Notes under the pieces: generated by a model | Databases searched by the model: none | What the model saw: only the letters and a program-made list of their open reading frames with translations | Told to the model about the DNA's origin: nothing | Assembly: GCF_027887165.1 (NCBI RefSeq) | Contig: NC_077235.1 | Location: 10,292,533-10,356,532 of the forward strand | Length of the DNA: 64,000 nt | Direction: 5' to 3' | Origin: Monodelphis domestica | Lineage: Eukaryota > Chordata > Mammalia > Didelphimorphia > Didelphidae | Part shown: positions 11,681 through 23,229 of the stretch, piece by piece | Layout: each line of letters starts with the position of its first letter | How positions within the stretch are numbered: the stretch's first letter is position 1 | Program-made: the position numbers and the translations under genes

Positions 11681-12829
11681 GAATGAGCATAGAGGAGTGG
11701 TCAGCATAATGCATTCCACCTACCTAATGTCTCTACCAAGTAAGGGACTTCTCAAGATTTCCATTTTCTTATATGGAAAACGAATGGGTTGTACTGGATG
11801 ACTTGGAGGCCCTTTCCAGCTCTAGGTTTGTGGCCCTCTGATCCCATCCCAGGAATTGTGTAGGCCTGATGAGGGGCCCAAGAAGCTTCTAAAGAAGTCT
11901 TGAGGCAACAGAAGAAAGAGACATTGGGGAGGTGAGGGGGTGAGCAAAAAATGGTGCTCAGTCAAGGGATGCGAGAAATACAAGGGGGCAAATGGAAGCT
12001 GCCCAGAGATCAGTGACCTCCCCCCAACATGGAGCCAGGCGGGGGGAAAGAGGAGACCCTCTCTATTTCATGGCGAAGTAAAAGCGCATATGTGTGGGGA
12101 TAGGAAGGCAGGCCAGTCAGGCGGCTGGCCCGCCCGCCCGCCCACCTGCCTGCCTCATCATTGGGGTTGAAATAGAGACATCTGAAATTTTCCACTGGAA
12201 AGACTTGGCAGGATCAGATAGACCCTCACGGGATGGGCAGGAATATCAATTTAACTCTTCTTGGCCCACGTAGTGCAAGGGTGTGGTATGTCTGGAAGGG
12301 CTTGAGGCCCCAGGAAAGAAGCATGACCATGAGCAGTTTCTTTCCTGTGTGGGAGTTTGGGGGGAGGTAGGGTGGAATACTCCTTATGGGTCAAGCTCGC
12401 AGCCACAGTGGAGCCTTTACCAAGGTCTGTTCTTCACCTTTACTCAATAATGACTTTACCTTGCCCTGGGTTTTCTCATTGAGTTCCTTTTTTTTAAACC
12501 TCCAGTTAAAGTCTTGTTTTGCCAAGCAATCAATTTTTATTGGTCTCTGCCTGGGAAGTTTTTGTCCAGTTGGACTTTTTTTACAAGAAGGACAGCTATT
12601 GGCAAAAGTTAAAGCCAGGTCGTGGCCAATGGTTTACCAGATCTAACAGCTCAGGGGTGACTATGGTGAGGCATGGGTGACTGCAAGTTTCCAGGAAAGG
12701 GTCACGGGCCTAGTGGACAGAGTACTCGACTTGGAGGAGGCCAGAAGACCTTGGAATTAGACACATGGTAGTTCACTGCTAATTATGCTTTTTTAAAAGG
12801 GGAGAGACATCAGAGGATCCAAGATCTAG
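11681..12829. other. Intergenic DNA, no gene seen
   Basis: Mostly single-copy-looking. A short (cccg)n run lies at 12,127-12,142 and explains a Pro/Arg-rich open frame. A possible SINE head lies near 12,715-12,760. Confidence 0.5.
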
Positions 12830-13050
12830 GGTGAGGAGGGACCTCAGGGTAGACTCTGATCCAATCTCCTCGTTTGAGGAATGATACCCAGAAGAGTTAA
12901 GTAACTTGCCCAAGGTCACACAGCCAGTAAGAAGCAGGTATGAGATTTGAACCCAAGACCTCTGATTCCAAATCCAACATTTCCTCTACCTTTGGCCAGT
13001 GACTTTGTCTGAGCCTTAGTCTCTTCATTTGTAAAAGGGAAGGATAATAA
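12830..13050 (+). repeat. MIR/CORE-SINE, diverged
   Basis: Landmarks: 'gaatgatacccagaagagtt', 'aagtaacttgcccaaggtca', 'cacagccagtaag' and 'tttgaacccaagacctctga', followed by a second SINE-like piece with 'agtctcttcatttgtaaaag'. Confidence 0.75.
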
Positions 13051-13559
13051 TAATGGCGAGAGATCATGTATAGAAACCTTGTTGCCACTTTGAATGCTCA
13101 TTCGTTTTGAGACTAGGACCAATATGGTGCCCTCGCCAGAGGGAAATAGATGCTAGACTGGCCCTGAAGCATTAGGTTGGCCCCTGAGCTTCTAGATGAG
13201 AGTGGGAAATCACTTAAGGCTAGAATTGTGCTGTCAGGGGTAGCAGGGAGACTGCCCTACCTTCCTGATGTTCCCTCACCTGCAGACACTTTCCCCAGTG
13301 GAATGCTGCCTTCCACAATCAAGGAGATAGGTTCGTATTTGGAGAGGTGGATGTAGTTTAGCCTTTTCTGACCTCACGTTTTGATGGATGTGGGGACAGA
13401 GAGAAGACATCAGGGAGGTATAAAGTAGTGGAGGACGAGCCAGGACCCTGAAAGGGAAGGCTAGGGCCACTGAGGCTGAACTGCCTTGACATTCGTTTTC
13501 CCAAGCACCCATTCCAGACTTGTTATGCTATCACTCTTCTTCAGGTAGTCCACAGTCCG
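13051..13559. other. Intergenic DNA, no gene seen
   Basis: No recognised repeat, exon or RNA. Confidence 0.5.
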
Positions 13560-13800
13560 GTGAAAGGGGCCCATTTTGTTCATCCTCACCTTTGGCATAC
13601 TGCCTTTGTTCGGGCTGTCATGGGCTCCTGGAGTGCACTCCCTTCTCACCTCCTCCCTCTTGGAACCTCTTTCTTCAAGGTTCATCTAGGCAGAACTTCC
13701 CCCCAGGATTCTCCTATTTCTCTGGGTCACTTTTGATCTTCCCATTAGAATGGAAACTCCTGGAGAGCAGGAAGGTTTTTCCCTTTTGCCTTTGGCTCCC
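13560..13800 (+). repeat. L2 LINE 3' region fragment
   Basis: Resembles the L2 3' end in sense: 'cctttggcatactgcctttg', 'ctcccttctcacctcc', 'ttcaaggttcatctaggcag', then 'tagaatggaaactcctggag'. The resemblance is diffuse. Confidence 0.55.
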
Positions 13801-14424
13801 CAGCTCCCAGCAGAACACCTGGAGGAGTACCCACTTCCTAAATGCTCCTTGGGTTGAATTGGATGGCATGGCCCATTCTGCAGACCCTCTAGGACTTGCC
13901 GCAGAGATGGCAATATTCACCTTGGAGCTCAGGCACTCTCCTCCTTCCCGTGGGACCTACACATCAACGTTGGAATTTGGGGCAGAAGGAGAGTGGTCAC
14001 AGGAATGGTGCAGGCCAGCAGTGGCCTCTCTGGGGTTTTCCTGCACGGGGAGGGCCCGTGTCCCAGGTGACATTTGGTCCCCTTGGCCAGGTTCAGGCAC
14101 TATTTCAGAGGCCTAGGAATGGCAGAGAAGGGTCTCTTTGGGGCAAATGGTCTCTTGCCCACCCTGTGACAGTGTTCAGGCTACATACATATTTTCTAAT
14201 TAAATACACCACTCTGTATTTGCTATTATGGGGAAATAAAAACACAACCTGCCGATCCAGCAAATGGCCCAGGCCAAGTTCTGTTTGTGCCCAAGCTCTC
14301 CCGGGGTTCGGCCCATCTGTGCACCTTCATGGCCTTGGCAGAGACTGCCTTGCCATTGCCACTGGGCAAGGGCTTCCCTCTGCAGCCCTTCAGCCATCTC
14401 CTCTGAGTGGGAGCCCCCCCCCAT

Positions 14425-14425
<1 letters not shown>
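13801..14425. other. Intergenic DNA, moderately GC-rich, no gene seen
   Basis: Open frames of about 200 codons at 13,520-14,116 and 13,896-14,507 run through L2 and the CA repeat and show no domain. I read them as chance frames in GC-rich DNA. Confidence 0.5.

Positions 14426-14463
<38 letters not shown>
14426..14463 (+). repeat. (CA)n microsatellite
   Basis: About 38 bp of perfect ca dinucleotide, preceded by a C run. It yields Thr-His and Cys-Val artefact peptides. Confidence 0.95.
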
Positions 14464-14465
<2 letters not shown>

Positions 14466-15144
14466 TGCACACAGACAGCGGTGGCGGGGGCGCTGAAGTT
14501 TCTCTAGCTTTCCTGAGCAAGCTCCCCTCATTAGTTTTCTGCCCAGATCAGGAGCAATCGGCAGTTTGTTCCCTTTTCATTTGAGGCCCAGCTAGGCGAG
14601 GCAGAGGCAGGAGCAGATGGCTAGTTGCAGAGTTCAGATTGGTACGGGGATTCGGAGGTGTGTGTGCTTGTGCGTGTCCAGCTTCTGACAGCTTGGGGAG
14701 TGTGCCGGTGTACAGGAACATATGCTGCAATGGAGTCGGGGCGGGGGAGACGTGGACACGGGCTGGAGTGGGGGGAGAGCAGGGGCCAAGGCAGAAGGTA
14801 GGAGGCCAGAGTCTTCTTGCCAGCTCCCTGAGGGCCTCTGTCTCCTGCATCAGCTCTTCTAGTAACGTGCCGTGGGTCCAAGGGCAGCAGCAACGAGGAA
14901 AACAGATGGAGAACAACCGCCAATGGAATTGTAGGGGAAGGGCACCCCCCAGCGGCCAGTGCTGCTGCTGCTGGGACTTCTGGGAAGCCTGTCTAATTTA
15001 ATGGGGGGAGTAATCAGCTCAAGAAGGGAGCTCCAGACGAAAGGTGTGAAGCCACTAGCCAGTGAGGGAGCAGCTCTAGAGAGCTGGCTCAAAATGGGAG
15101 TCAAAGAGCTTCTCTCAGTCTTCCTGGCACACGCAGGAAAGGGG
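14464..15144. other. Intergenic DNA, no gene seen
   Basis: GC-moderate sequence with several overlapping open frames on both strands but no coding signature. Confidence 0.5.
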
Positions 15145-15290
15145 CACAATGTGGCAATGGAAAAGGCCCGGGGCTAGGCATCGGGAAGCGTGGCTTCTCA
15201 GGCCAGTTCTACCATAGGCTACTTGTTGGACAGAGGGCAGCCACTTCCTCTTTCTGCGCCTCAGTTTCCTGATTTTCAAGAGGAATCTCA
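15145..15290 (+). repeat. MAR1/MIR-type SINE, diverged
   Basis: 'caatggaaaaggcccggggc', 'ggccagttctaccatagg' and 'tgcgcctcagtttcctgatt' follow the family order. Confidence 0.6.
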
Positions 15291-15679
15291 AATAGCATCT
15301 AGTTCAATAAGCAATTAGTTCTGAAGCCTTTGCTTAAAGCTCTCCAGAGATCTGGAGTCCACCTCCTCCGAGGGCAGCCTCTTCCACTTTGGCCTAACCC
15401 CAGTGGTTAGCCTTGCTCGCTGGGGACAAGCCTTATCCCTGCCCTTTGTGCCCTGGGTAAGGCTCCTATGCTCTGGAGCTATCGAGAACCTTAGGAGGCA
15501 TCTAGATCAGCCAGAGATGAAAGGGAGACACAGAGAAAGGAAGGGGCATGCCCAAGCTCCCAACAGGGAGTGTCCGAGGCAAACTTGAACCCAGGTCCTC
15601 TGACTCTCACTCATATTGCAGAGCCCCCAAACAGGATTGTCATGCTTGAAATGCGATAAGGGCCATTTATATAATCCAA
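15291..15679. other. Intergenic DNA with worn SINE-like traces
   Basis: Fragments such as 'catctagatcagccagagat' and 'aacttgaacccaggtcctct' (15,490-15,610) suggest another very old MIR-like copy. No gene seen. Confidence 0.45.
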
Positions 15680-16010
15680 GCTGATATTTATGGAGTACTT
15701 TTCCTGCTCACAGAGCTCTTTACTTACAATATCCCATTTGATCCTGAATGGCAGGCACTATTACGATGTCCATTTCACAGATGAAGAAACTGAGGCCAGG
15801 AGTAGTGAAATCATGTGCCCAGGGCTACATGATCATTAATCTAGAGCTGGAAGGGACCTTCAAGGCAGTCACATTAACCTCTCTTATTTACAGACACAGG
15901 GGCCTGGGGTTGAGAGAGTTAAACCATTGGCACAAGGGAGGTCATGTAGGCAGTGAATGTGTGAGGAAGAATTTGAACTTGCCTTCCTCACTCCAAGTTC
16001 AGTAATGCCA
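15680..16010 (+). repeat. MIR/CORE-SINE pair
   Basis: First copy: 'tttatggagtacttttcctg', 'ctcacagagctctttact' and 'cagatgaagaaactgaggcc'. A second partial copy follows: 'agagctggaagggaccttca', 'acagacacaggggcctgggg' and 'aatttgaacttgcc'. Confidence 0.7.
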
Positions 16011-16594
16011 TGCTGTCCCTTTCTAGGAATTATTGTCACTTGATGGATCATTCATTTGTCCAGCTAAAAAGTGTTTCCGGGTTAAACCCTGTCCCAGGCA
16101 AAATGGAAGTGGAATTGATGAGATGTCCCTGTTAAGATGCTAGGAACCATGGGGGACTTAGTGAAGCCCCAGTGAATGTCCTCAGCCTCATGGGTCCAGT
16201 GGCTCAAAGTGCTTTGGTTTACTTCTACAGAGAGGAGGATGTTTTTAGCATACCCCAACCTACTAGTGTTGGGCAAGTCCCGTCCGCTTCCTAGACCTCA
16301 GTTTCCTCCTCTGTAAAACAATAGGATTGGACCTGACGTCCTCTAAAGTCCTTTCCCCTCTCCGAATCTAAGATGCTATGGTCCACACTTATAAATGGAT
16401 GTCTCGATATTACCTCCCCTCTCTCAGCCATCCTCAAGCGTGTCCCACCTCAACTCTAGTTCTATAGAGTCCTCTCCTGGGATGATCCAATGGGGAACCG
16501 TGTGTCCCAGCATCTTCCCCCATCATCTCCTTTCTTCCTCTGTCAAGAGAGTCCTCCTCCTCTCCTCCACTATTGCCCTCTCAGGTCATCTTTT
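16011..16594. other. Intergenic DNA, possible worn SINE at 16,260-16,380
   Basis: 'gacctcagtttcctcctctg' with 'taaaacaataggattggacc' marks a MAR1-like body near 16,290-16,380. The rest is unrecognised and no gene is seen. Confidence 0.5.
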
Positions 16595-16747
16595 TTGATA
16601 ATCCCTTACTTTCTGTCTTAGTAACAACTCTAAGACAGAAGGGCAAGGATTGCGCAGATGGATTAAGTGACTTGCCCAGAGTCACACAGCTAGGAAATGT
16701 CTGATTTGAACCTAAAGGCTCTATCCACTGTGCCACCTGGCTGTCCC
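16595..16747 (-). repeat. Short SINE1/WSINE1-like SINE
   Basis: Minus orientation: 'ctttctgtcttagtaacaac' tail, 'agtgacttgcccagagtcac' core, and 'ctatccactgtgccacctgg' head. It is about 50 bp shorter than the others, missing part of the middle. Confidence 0.75.
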
Positions 16748-16834
16748 TCAAGTAAACATCTTTTTAATATATGTTCACATATCCTCTTTAACTTCCTCTT
16801 CCTCTTCTTCTTCTTCCTCCTCTCCCAAGTCATT

Positions 16835-17020
16835 AATGCAACAAGCATTTATTAATTGCCTCATATGTGCTAAGTACTATGATGAGCACTTTACAGATAT
16901 TATCTCATTTGACCCTCATAACAACCCCTGGAGGTATTTGCTATTATTATCCCCATTTGATAGCTGAGGAAACAGAGGCAGACAGAGGTTAAGGGACTTG
17001 TCCAGAGTCTGGCTGCTAAT
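16835..17020 (+). repeat. MIR (CORE-SINE)
   Basis: A well-preserved copy: 'aacaagcatttattaattgc', 'atatgtgctaagtactatga', 'tatctcatttgaccctcata', 'ttatccccatttgatagctg' and 'gttaagggacttgtccagag'. Confidence 0.85.
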
Positions 17021-18770
17021 AAGTATCTACGGCTAGATGAGGTCCATTGTGTAGCAAGTAGCCTCAGTATGGCTAGGAAATAAAATGCATGAGGGGGAAG
17101 GGAATAATGGTCAATAAATCAGGAAAAGTAGAGTGGATACAAATTATGAGGAGATCTGAATGTCAAGCAGAAGCAATAAGGAGCTGCTGGAGTTTTTGAG
17201 CAGGGGAGTGACTGTGGGGTTTCCTTAATGGACTTCCCTGACCAGCAGGGTCCCACAAGGGAAGGGGCTCCCCTTTGTGATGGGACCCGAGGAGAGGTAG
17301 GAACCGAGAACCAGGGTGGAAATGAAAGACACGGACAAGTCAGTGGTTGAATAGGGCAGGCAAACCTATGATACTCCCTTTGATAGGAAAGTATGAGTAC
17401 AAAGGAACATGAGATGGATGAGGAGATTAAGATAGGAAATGCAGGCCCAGATGGTTACAGCCTCCAGGAAGGAGAAGGTCAACAGGAGAGAGAGAGAGTC
17501 ATTGAGGAGCCCAGTGGAGCTCCATGGAAGGGGAGAAAGGCCAAGAGTCAAGAGGAAGTTCATGGGTTTGCCTCTGAATTTATTCCTGTCCTGCTTGGGC
17601 GGTACTTCCAAGCACGTAGTAACCACAGCACAAAGTGTAGACAATTAAGATTGGGTGGCAAGGTAGAGGGAACACCTTTGGGCGTGTAGATTGCAAACTG
17701 CGCTTTCCCGGGGAATTGAGTCCGAGCATGTTAATGAGTTTGTCTTAGCCAAGGGTCGCATGGCCAGTTCAAGGTTACATTCACAAGCCTCATTGGTATA
17801 ACCTTATGCTTGGAGACACAGTAATCATACAGTCATTTATATTTCATAGATGTGAATATGCTTGGGATGCTACAGTGACCTGTAATTTAGGAATATCAGT
17901 TCAGTAGTTGTGTGCAGGACAGATTGGAGAGGGAGATACCGGAAGCCAGAAGACGAATTAGGGGACTATTTCAATAGCCCAGGGGAAAAGTCAAGAGAAG
18001 AAAGAGGATGGATACCAGAGAGTTTGAGAAGTTAGCAATAGAAAAATTTGTCAACTGGTTAGATATGTGGGATGAGGAAGAGTAAGGAACTGAGGCTGAC
18101 AACTAGTGACAGAGCCTGGATCTGGCCCATCTTCTCCAAGGGCATTGCCCTTTCCTCTACCCTCTGTGGCCTCCAGGGCACTTTCTCCGTGCTTCAGGAT
18201 CCATCTCAGTCCAAAGGCTTTCCTTCTAGGGAAGCAGTGTGGTGGGTTTGGGAAGGGTCTCTCAGTTCATGGCAAGGGTTTCCCCTCCTTCTCGATTTTG
18301 AAGTACTCCCAGTGGGGCCAACTAAAGAAGGAATACAACTAGAATCAGAGCAGAAGTTGCCGCCTTGGGGAAAACTAGTTTCTTGTAAAGGCCAAAGGGA
18401 GCAGGGACTGTTTGGGATTTCTTTCTCTCCCTGCTGCAATTATGACACGCTTGGTGATTTAATGACTGATTTCTTCAGATTTTCCAATTGATTGTAGCAA
18501 ACCTTCTGCTGGTCATCTGAGTAAAAAAAGAAATAAATGAAGCAAACTTTGGGGCCAACTGATAGTCTTACCTCTTTCCCACCTTTCTTTCAAGAAGCAT
18601 GACAATGAGGCATTCTTGTGCTTTATACCCAGTGAGCTCTCTCTTGCCTCCCACCCAGAAGGAGTTTACTTTACTCCTTGAAGACAGGTACTCTTGGGAG
18701 CTCTTTTTTGGTCTCCCCTAGGGTGCCAAAGTGGATGGAGCTCCATACTTGTATATAATTGAAAATCTGT
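17021..18770. other. Intergenic DNA with old unnamed repeat phrases
   Basis: Stretches such as 'ggagctgctggagtttttga' (about 17,179) and 'gatgaggagattaagatagg' read like an ancient mammalian repeat also hinted at near 25,080-25,380, but I cannot name it. The 139-codon plus-strand frame at 18,072-18,491 has no domain. Confidence 0.4.
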
Positions 18771-19062
18771 TACCCTAAAGGAGAACTACATTTCTCTAGA
18801 GCCCACTGACTTCCTGTCATTATGTACTTCCTGTAGACAGGCAATAAACATCCAGGGGGCAGTTTTGCTCCTACTTTCTTTGGGCATGATGCAGCAATCA
18901 GCAGTGATGGTGGTAAGGCTGGGATTTAGAAAATGGCTAACCAGCTATGGGCACATGGTTTTTATTTTGTATCCTCTTTATTCCTTGATTTCTAATGATC
19001 ATTTAATAAATCCCTTAAACTATGATGTTTTTATTATTTAAGATATAATTTTAAATTTTACA
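18771..19062 (+). mobile_element. LTR-like fossil, same family as 8,336-8,640
   Basis: Shares the 'gggcacatggtttttatttt' block, 'ttgatttctaatgatc', the AATAAA signal and a terminal 'gatataatttt...ttaca' with the copy at 8,336-8,640. Paired 'acttcctgt' motifs sit in the upstream half. The structure is like U3-R-U5 with one poly(A) site, but no target duplication was found, so an unrelated interspersed repeat remains possible. It is old and degraded. Confidence 0.45.
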
Positions 19063-19069
19063 CTTGGGG

Positions 19070-19212
19070 CTCAGAAAGCGTGAATCCTTATCCAGTCTCT
19101 GCTAATTACTAGCTATATGACCAGGGCAAGTCACTTACCGTCTCTTGGCCTCAGTTTCCTCATCTGCAAAATGTGGGGTCTCCCAGCTCTAAATCTAGAG
19201 GCTTACTGAATA
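19070..19212 (+). repeat. MAR1/MIR-type SINE
   Basis: 'ctgctaattactagctat', 'ccagggcaagtcacttaccg' and 'ggcctcagtttcctcatctg' followed by 'caaaatgtggggtctccc' are the 3' half landmarks in sense. Confidence 0.75.
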
Positions 19213-19439
19213 TCTGTTGAATTGGTGTGGGCTGGCCTGGACAAGCAGCCACCACTCCTGCTGTTGGGTATGTCTGTGGGGAGTGAGCGCCCAAGCATCA
19301 GGAAGACCAGGCTTGTCACATGGATGAGCCTAGCTCAATGCAATCAGGTACCTCTGAGAAAGGGAGCTCAATGCAGCCAGGAGAAGAGGGTACTGTTGGT
19401 GGATTGGCACGGGGAGGCTCGACCCGATCTCTGTCATGA

Positions 19440-19840
19440 GAGTGTCAGGAGAATGGCTGCCTCTTTGGCCTGGTAATTGTTTTCTTTTATTAAATTTTTA
19501 GTGCTTTGTTTCCCCTCCCTGTAATTAGACCTGATGATTAGCCTCTGTGGAGTTTGTTCGGTAAGTACTAGGGAGTGTGAAAATGGCTGGGAGTAGGCAG
19601 CAGTCTGGATGTACTTTGCAGCTGCTCTCTGCAGAGAGGGAGGGCCAGAGTTGGCACTGGTTGGGTCATTAGAGAGCTGCTGATTTAGAGCGGGCATTAG
19701 GTGCCCAGAGAGATTTGGGAGAAAAAGGTGCTTATAGGGTCCATTAATGAATCCAGAGGGGAGACTGAATTATTTCTCTAATAACGCGGGCCATTTATTT
19801 TTAAGAACATTTGAGGGGCCTTTATATCTTCTAGTTACTA
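19440..19840. promoter_or_regulatory. Candidate conserved non-coding element
   Basis: Repeat-free AT-rich block with clustered homeodomain-type sites: TAATTA at 19,522-19,527 and ATTAATGA at 19,743-19,750. It also has 'tgatgattag' and 'aaatttttagtgctttg'. The composition differs from neighbouring SINEs and resembles developmental enhancers. This is inference from composition only. Confidence 0.3.
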
Positions 19841-20480
19841 AGTGCAGCTTGTGGTTGAAAGGAAGAGGAAAGGGGGTTATTTCGGACTCTCTCCCTCCCT
19901 CCCACCCTCTCTGGTTCTCTGAGAACTTTGCTTTGATAAAGATGCTGGCCCAAAGTTCCCAGCCATCTCACAGGGCTGGGCAGATAACGAGGCCTCACCG
20001 CCTTCAGCCAGAGTCTTTGGGGGGGGGGGGTGAAGGAAGGCTTTTTGAACTGCCTGCAGGAGGAAACTGGGCTTGGGGAAAGGCTTCTTAAGTACAGGTT
20101 TTCAATATTGGGCTGAAGGTTAGGAGAGCAGGCTGCCAATCCCACCAGACTGTGCGACCTTAGACAAATCATTTTCACTGTCTTGGCAGTGGAAAGAGTG
20201 ATGCCCTTGGAGAAAGATGGGCCAGATCCAGGCTCTCTCACTAGGGGGTCAGCTTCGATTCCTTACTCTTCCTCATCCCAGTATCTAACCAGTTGACAAA
20301 TCTCGTGATTTCCACCTTCACAGACCCTCCCATATCCATCCCCCTCTGGGGGTAGGGGTGGGGAGAGTTGGGCTATACAATTTCCCTCATTCTAGAATTC
20401 CATGGCTCTCCCAAGCTGGAAAAAGATACACATATATTACTTGTTTCTTGCTGTCGATTGATGTTGACAGACCCTTCTTT

Positions 20481-20675
20481 TTTTAAAACCTCACCTTCTA
20501 TCTTAGAATCCATTCTGTATATTTGTGCCAAGGCAGAAGAGCAGTAAGGGCTGGGCAAGGAGGGTGAAGTGACTTGTCCAGGGTCACCCAGCTAGGAAGT
20601 GTCTGAGGCTCCATTTGAACCCAGAACCTTTCATCTCTAGGGCTGGCTCTCAATTCACTGCATGCTCCACCTCCC
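20481..20675 (-). repeat. SINE1/WSINE1-like SINE
   Basis: Near full length, minus orientation. Flanked by a 13-bp duplication with one mismatch, acag(a/g)cccttctt, at 20,468-20,480 and 20,676-20,688. Confidence 0.85.
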
Positions 20676-20688
20676 ACAGGCCCTTCTT

Positions 20689-21870
20689 AAATGATTTTAA
20701 ATGTTTGATTTATTTTAAAGTTTTATTGATGTCTTTTTTCCTCCACAGTGAGCCTTCTCTTATAACAAAGTGGGAAAACCAGTTAGACCAAATAACCAAT
20801 AACTTGATTGCTGGGACTGACAGTGTATGCAGTATTCCGTAGCCATGATGTGCCACTTCCTCAAAGGAAGGAGGGAGGTACGTTTCCTCATTGATTATCT
20901 GGGGCCAAGATTGCTAGTGCAGTCCAGGCTTGATGAATCATACTAATGTGTGATTGGGGCAGGGAAGAGATCACTGCTTAGAAATCCAAGGTGCTTTACC
21001 CACCTCCTACCTTCAGAGACAGACAGAGGCAAAAACAGAGAGATAGCGACCACAGAGACAGAGAGAAGCAGACAGAAAGACAAGAAAGAAGGGGAGTGTT
21101 ATAGATCTATGTAGGATCCTGGGACTTTCTGGTGTGGGGATTGCTTTCTATCTACTGAGGCAGATGCCCCCCTTCTCATAGTCTCAAAGATATGTCCGAG
21201 GCTCAGTGATTTGCTTATGCTCATGGGATATGTGACTGTCAGAAATGGAATTGGGACTTGCTTGGATGGAGTGCTTTGTCTGTTGTGCTGGCTGCCTCTC
21301 TTCTCCTTCCCCCTCTTCTTTTCCCACTTTTGATTTCTGCTTTCTGTGTTATCTTGCCCCACAAGAACATAAACACCTTGAAAGTAAGGGCCATATTGTT
21401 TTATTGCTGTATTTATCTCTTTTTTAAATTGTGTGCTGCTGAGCTGTAGGAACAGAACATTGAATTTGGAGGTGGAGGACCTTGGTTCAGGGCTCTAGCT
21501 CCCCATCTTTAGGTTTCAGTTTCCTCATCTGGGAGACTAGCTGACCCCTGGAGCCCTCACTTTAGATTCTGTCATCTATCCTATATGAGCGGCCCAAGGT
21601 CAGAGGCCTTTCTCCACCAGAAGCTCTAGCAATGATACAGAAACCTCTGGATTCCAAACCTATTGCCCTCCATGGAGGGGACTTAGGAGACTCTGGGAAA
21701 GGAAGCTGTTTCTATTTGGGACAAGATAATTTTTCCTTGGGCCACTTTAACTCCATATGTACAGAGTCCAGGCCAACCTCAATCTAACTCAACAATCATT
21801 TGTCAAGTGCCTTCTCTGTGCCAGGCACTGTGCTTAACATTGGGGTTACAGAAAGAAAAATAGCCTAGTT
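20689..21870. other. Intergenic DNA with worn MIR pieces
   Basis: A purine-rich stretch lies at 21,015-21,095. MIR-like pieces are seen near 21,455-21,560 ('ggtttcagtttcctcatctg') and 21,790-21,850 ('tgtgccaggcactgtgctta'). No gene is seen. Confidence 0.5.
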
Positions 21871-22072
21871 CAGTGATGGTGAACCTTTTAGAGGGGTGGG
21901 TGATGTGAGAAATATCCTCAGACACCCATGGAGAGGGGGAGGGTAGCAGCCTGGCCCCATTTCCCTCTGGCTTTCTAGTAATGAATTCTGGTGAACTCTG
22001 GTGAATGATGGCACATATGCCCACAGAGAGAGCTCTGAGTCTGGTATGAGTGCCATAGGTTTGCCACTCCAG
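21871..22072. mobile_element. hAT-type MITE, 202 bp
   Basis: Ends form inverted repeats of the type cagtgatggtgaacct at the left and, on the other strand, ctggagtggcaaacctatgg at the right. An 8-bp target duplication with one mismatch, gcctagt(t/c), lies at 21,863-21,870 and 22,073-22,080. Eight-base duplications and the short CA(G)..-type termini are the hAT signature. It is non-autonomous: no transposase coding part is present. It belongs to the same family as 30,983-31,371. Confidence 0.75.
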
Positions 22073-22080
22073 GCCTAGTC

Positions 22081-23229
22081 TCTTGCCCTCAGGAAGCTTC
22101 CATTCTACTGAAGGAGACTTGTTATGCTGTTCCTTACATTTGTTCCCATCTTAACCTCCATGTTGGGAATAGAGATACTTGTTCCTCTTAAAAAATGGTT
22201 TCAGAACAGCCTTTTGGCTTATAAGCACATGTCTGCCCACTTTGGCACTCTGTGTAGGCCTGGCTTTTGGGCCTAGCTATCCAAAGTAAGGTTTTAATCA
22301 GTTGCCCTTTTTGAACACACCCTCACCCAAGCAATCCATGTCTGGGAGGGTGAGAGAGCTCTGTCAGGCTTGCCTGAGTCCTGTTTCACGTGGGGTGCCA
22401 GCCTTGGAATATGGCTGTTGTTGATTGAACTTGACAGAAATGGTGTATGCCTCTCTTTTTTGGCTATGAAGCTATTGTATTCAAAGACCTTGCATTATGG
22501 GCTGGCTCCCTGTTATGCAGGAGCCTCGAGACATCTGCCCCTCTTGCCCAGTGGAAGCAGCAGGCTCCGTTCTTGTGCCAAGAGAACAAGCAACAAGCCC
22601 CACTGATTGTCAGCTCCGTCTGGACCATCCTTATGGACCCTGCCTTGAGATTATCGGCCTGAAAGGCACTGGCACCAGGCTGCCCTCATTAGTGCCTTTC
22701 ATTTGATTTTGCACGTTTGAAGTTTGGACCTTCTATACTCAGTAAATACTTTTATGCAAAATAACACGAGTTCCTATTGAACTTGTTGAGCCGGGAAGTT
22801 AGGAGCTTCAAGAGTGCTGTCTTTGGAGTCTTGTGCCCTCCCTGGGTCTTGGATCCTTCATCAGTATAATGAAGGGCTGGAACTAGATATCTTCAAGGTC
22901 CTATCCAAGAGGAAGTCAAAAATTCACATTCAATTGGCCCCCAGTTCAGTTCAATAATTGGAATTCTATTGGACAGATTTTTCATAAGCATTTGCTAGAT
23001 TCTAGCCACAATGAGAGGTTGTAAAGGTACAAAGACCCAAAGGAAATAGTCTCTACCCTTAAGGAACCTGCATCCTCCTGGGAAAATAACATGTGCCTGA
23101 GAGGAGAAAAATAAAATCAGAGTAGCTTGTTGGGAGCGGGGATGGATAGTGGGGCATGAATGCCAAGGGGACCCAGGAAAGGTCTTTTATAAGGCATGAC
23201 AATTGATAGGAGCCTAGAAGGCTCTTTCT
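22081..23229. other. Intergenic DNA, no gene seen
   Basis: Mostly single-copy-looking. A worn MIR-like piece lies near 22,955-23,130 ('ttctagccacaatgagagg'). The plus-strand frames at 22,370-22,706 have no domain. Confidence 0.5.

Noticed and set aside
13520-14507. Two frames of about 200 codons
   Set aside because: They cross an L2 fragment and a CA repeat (Thr-His run), so they cannot be one conserved gene.
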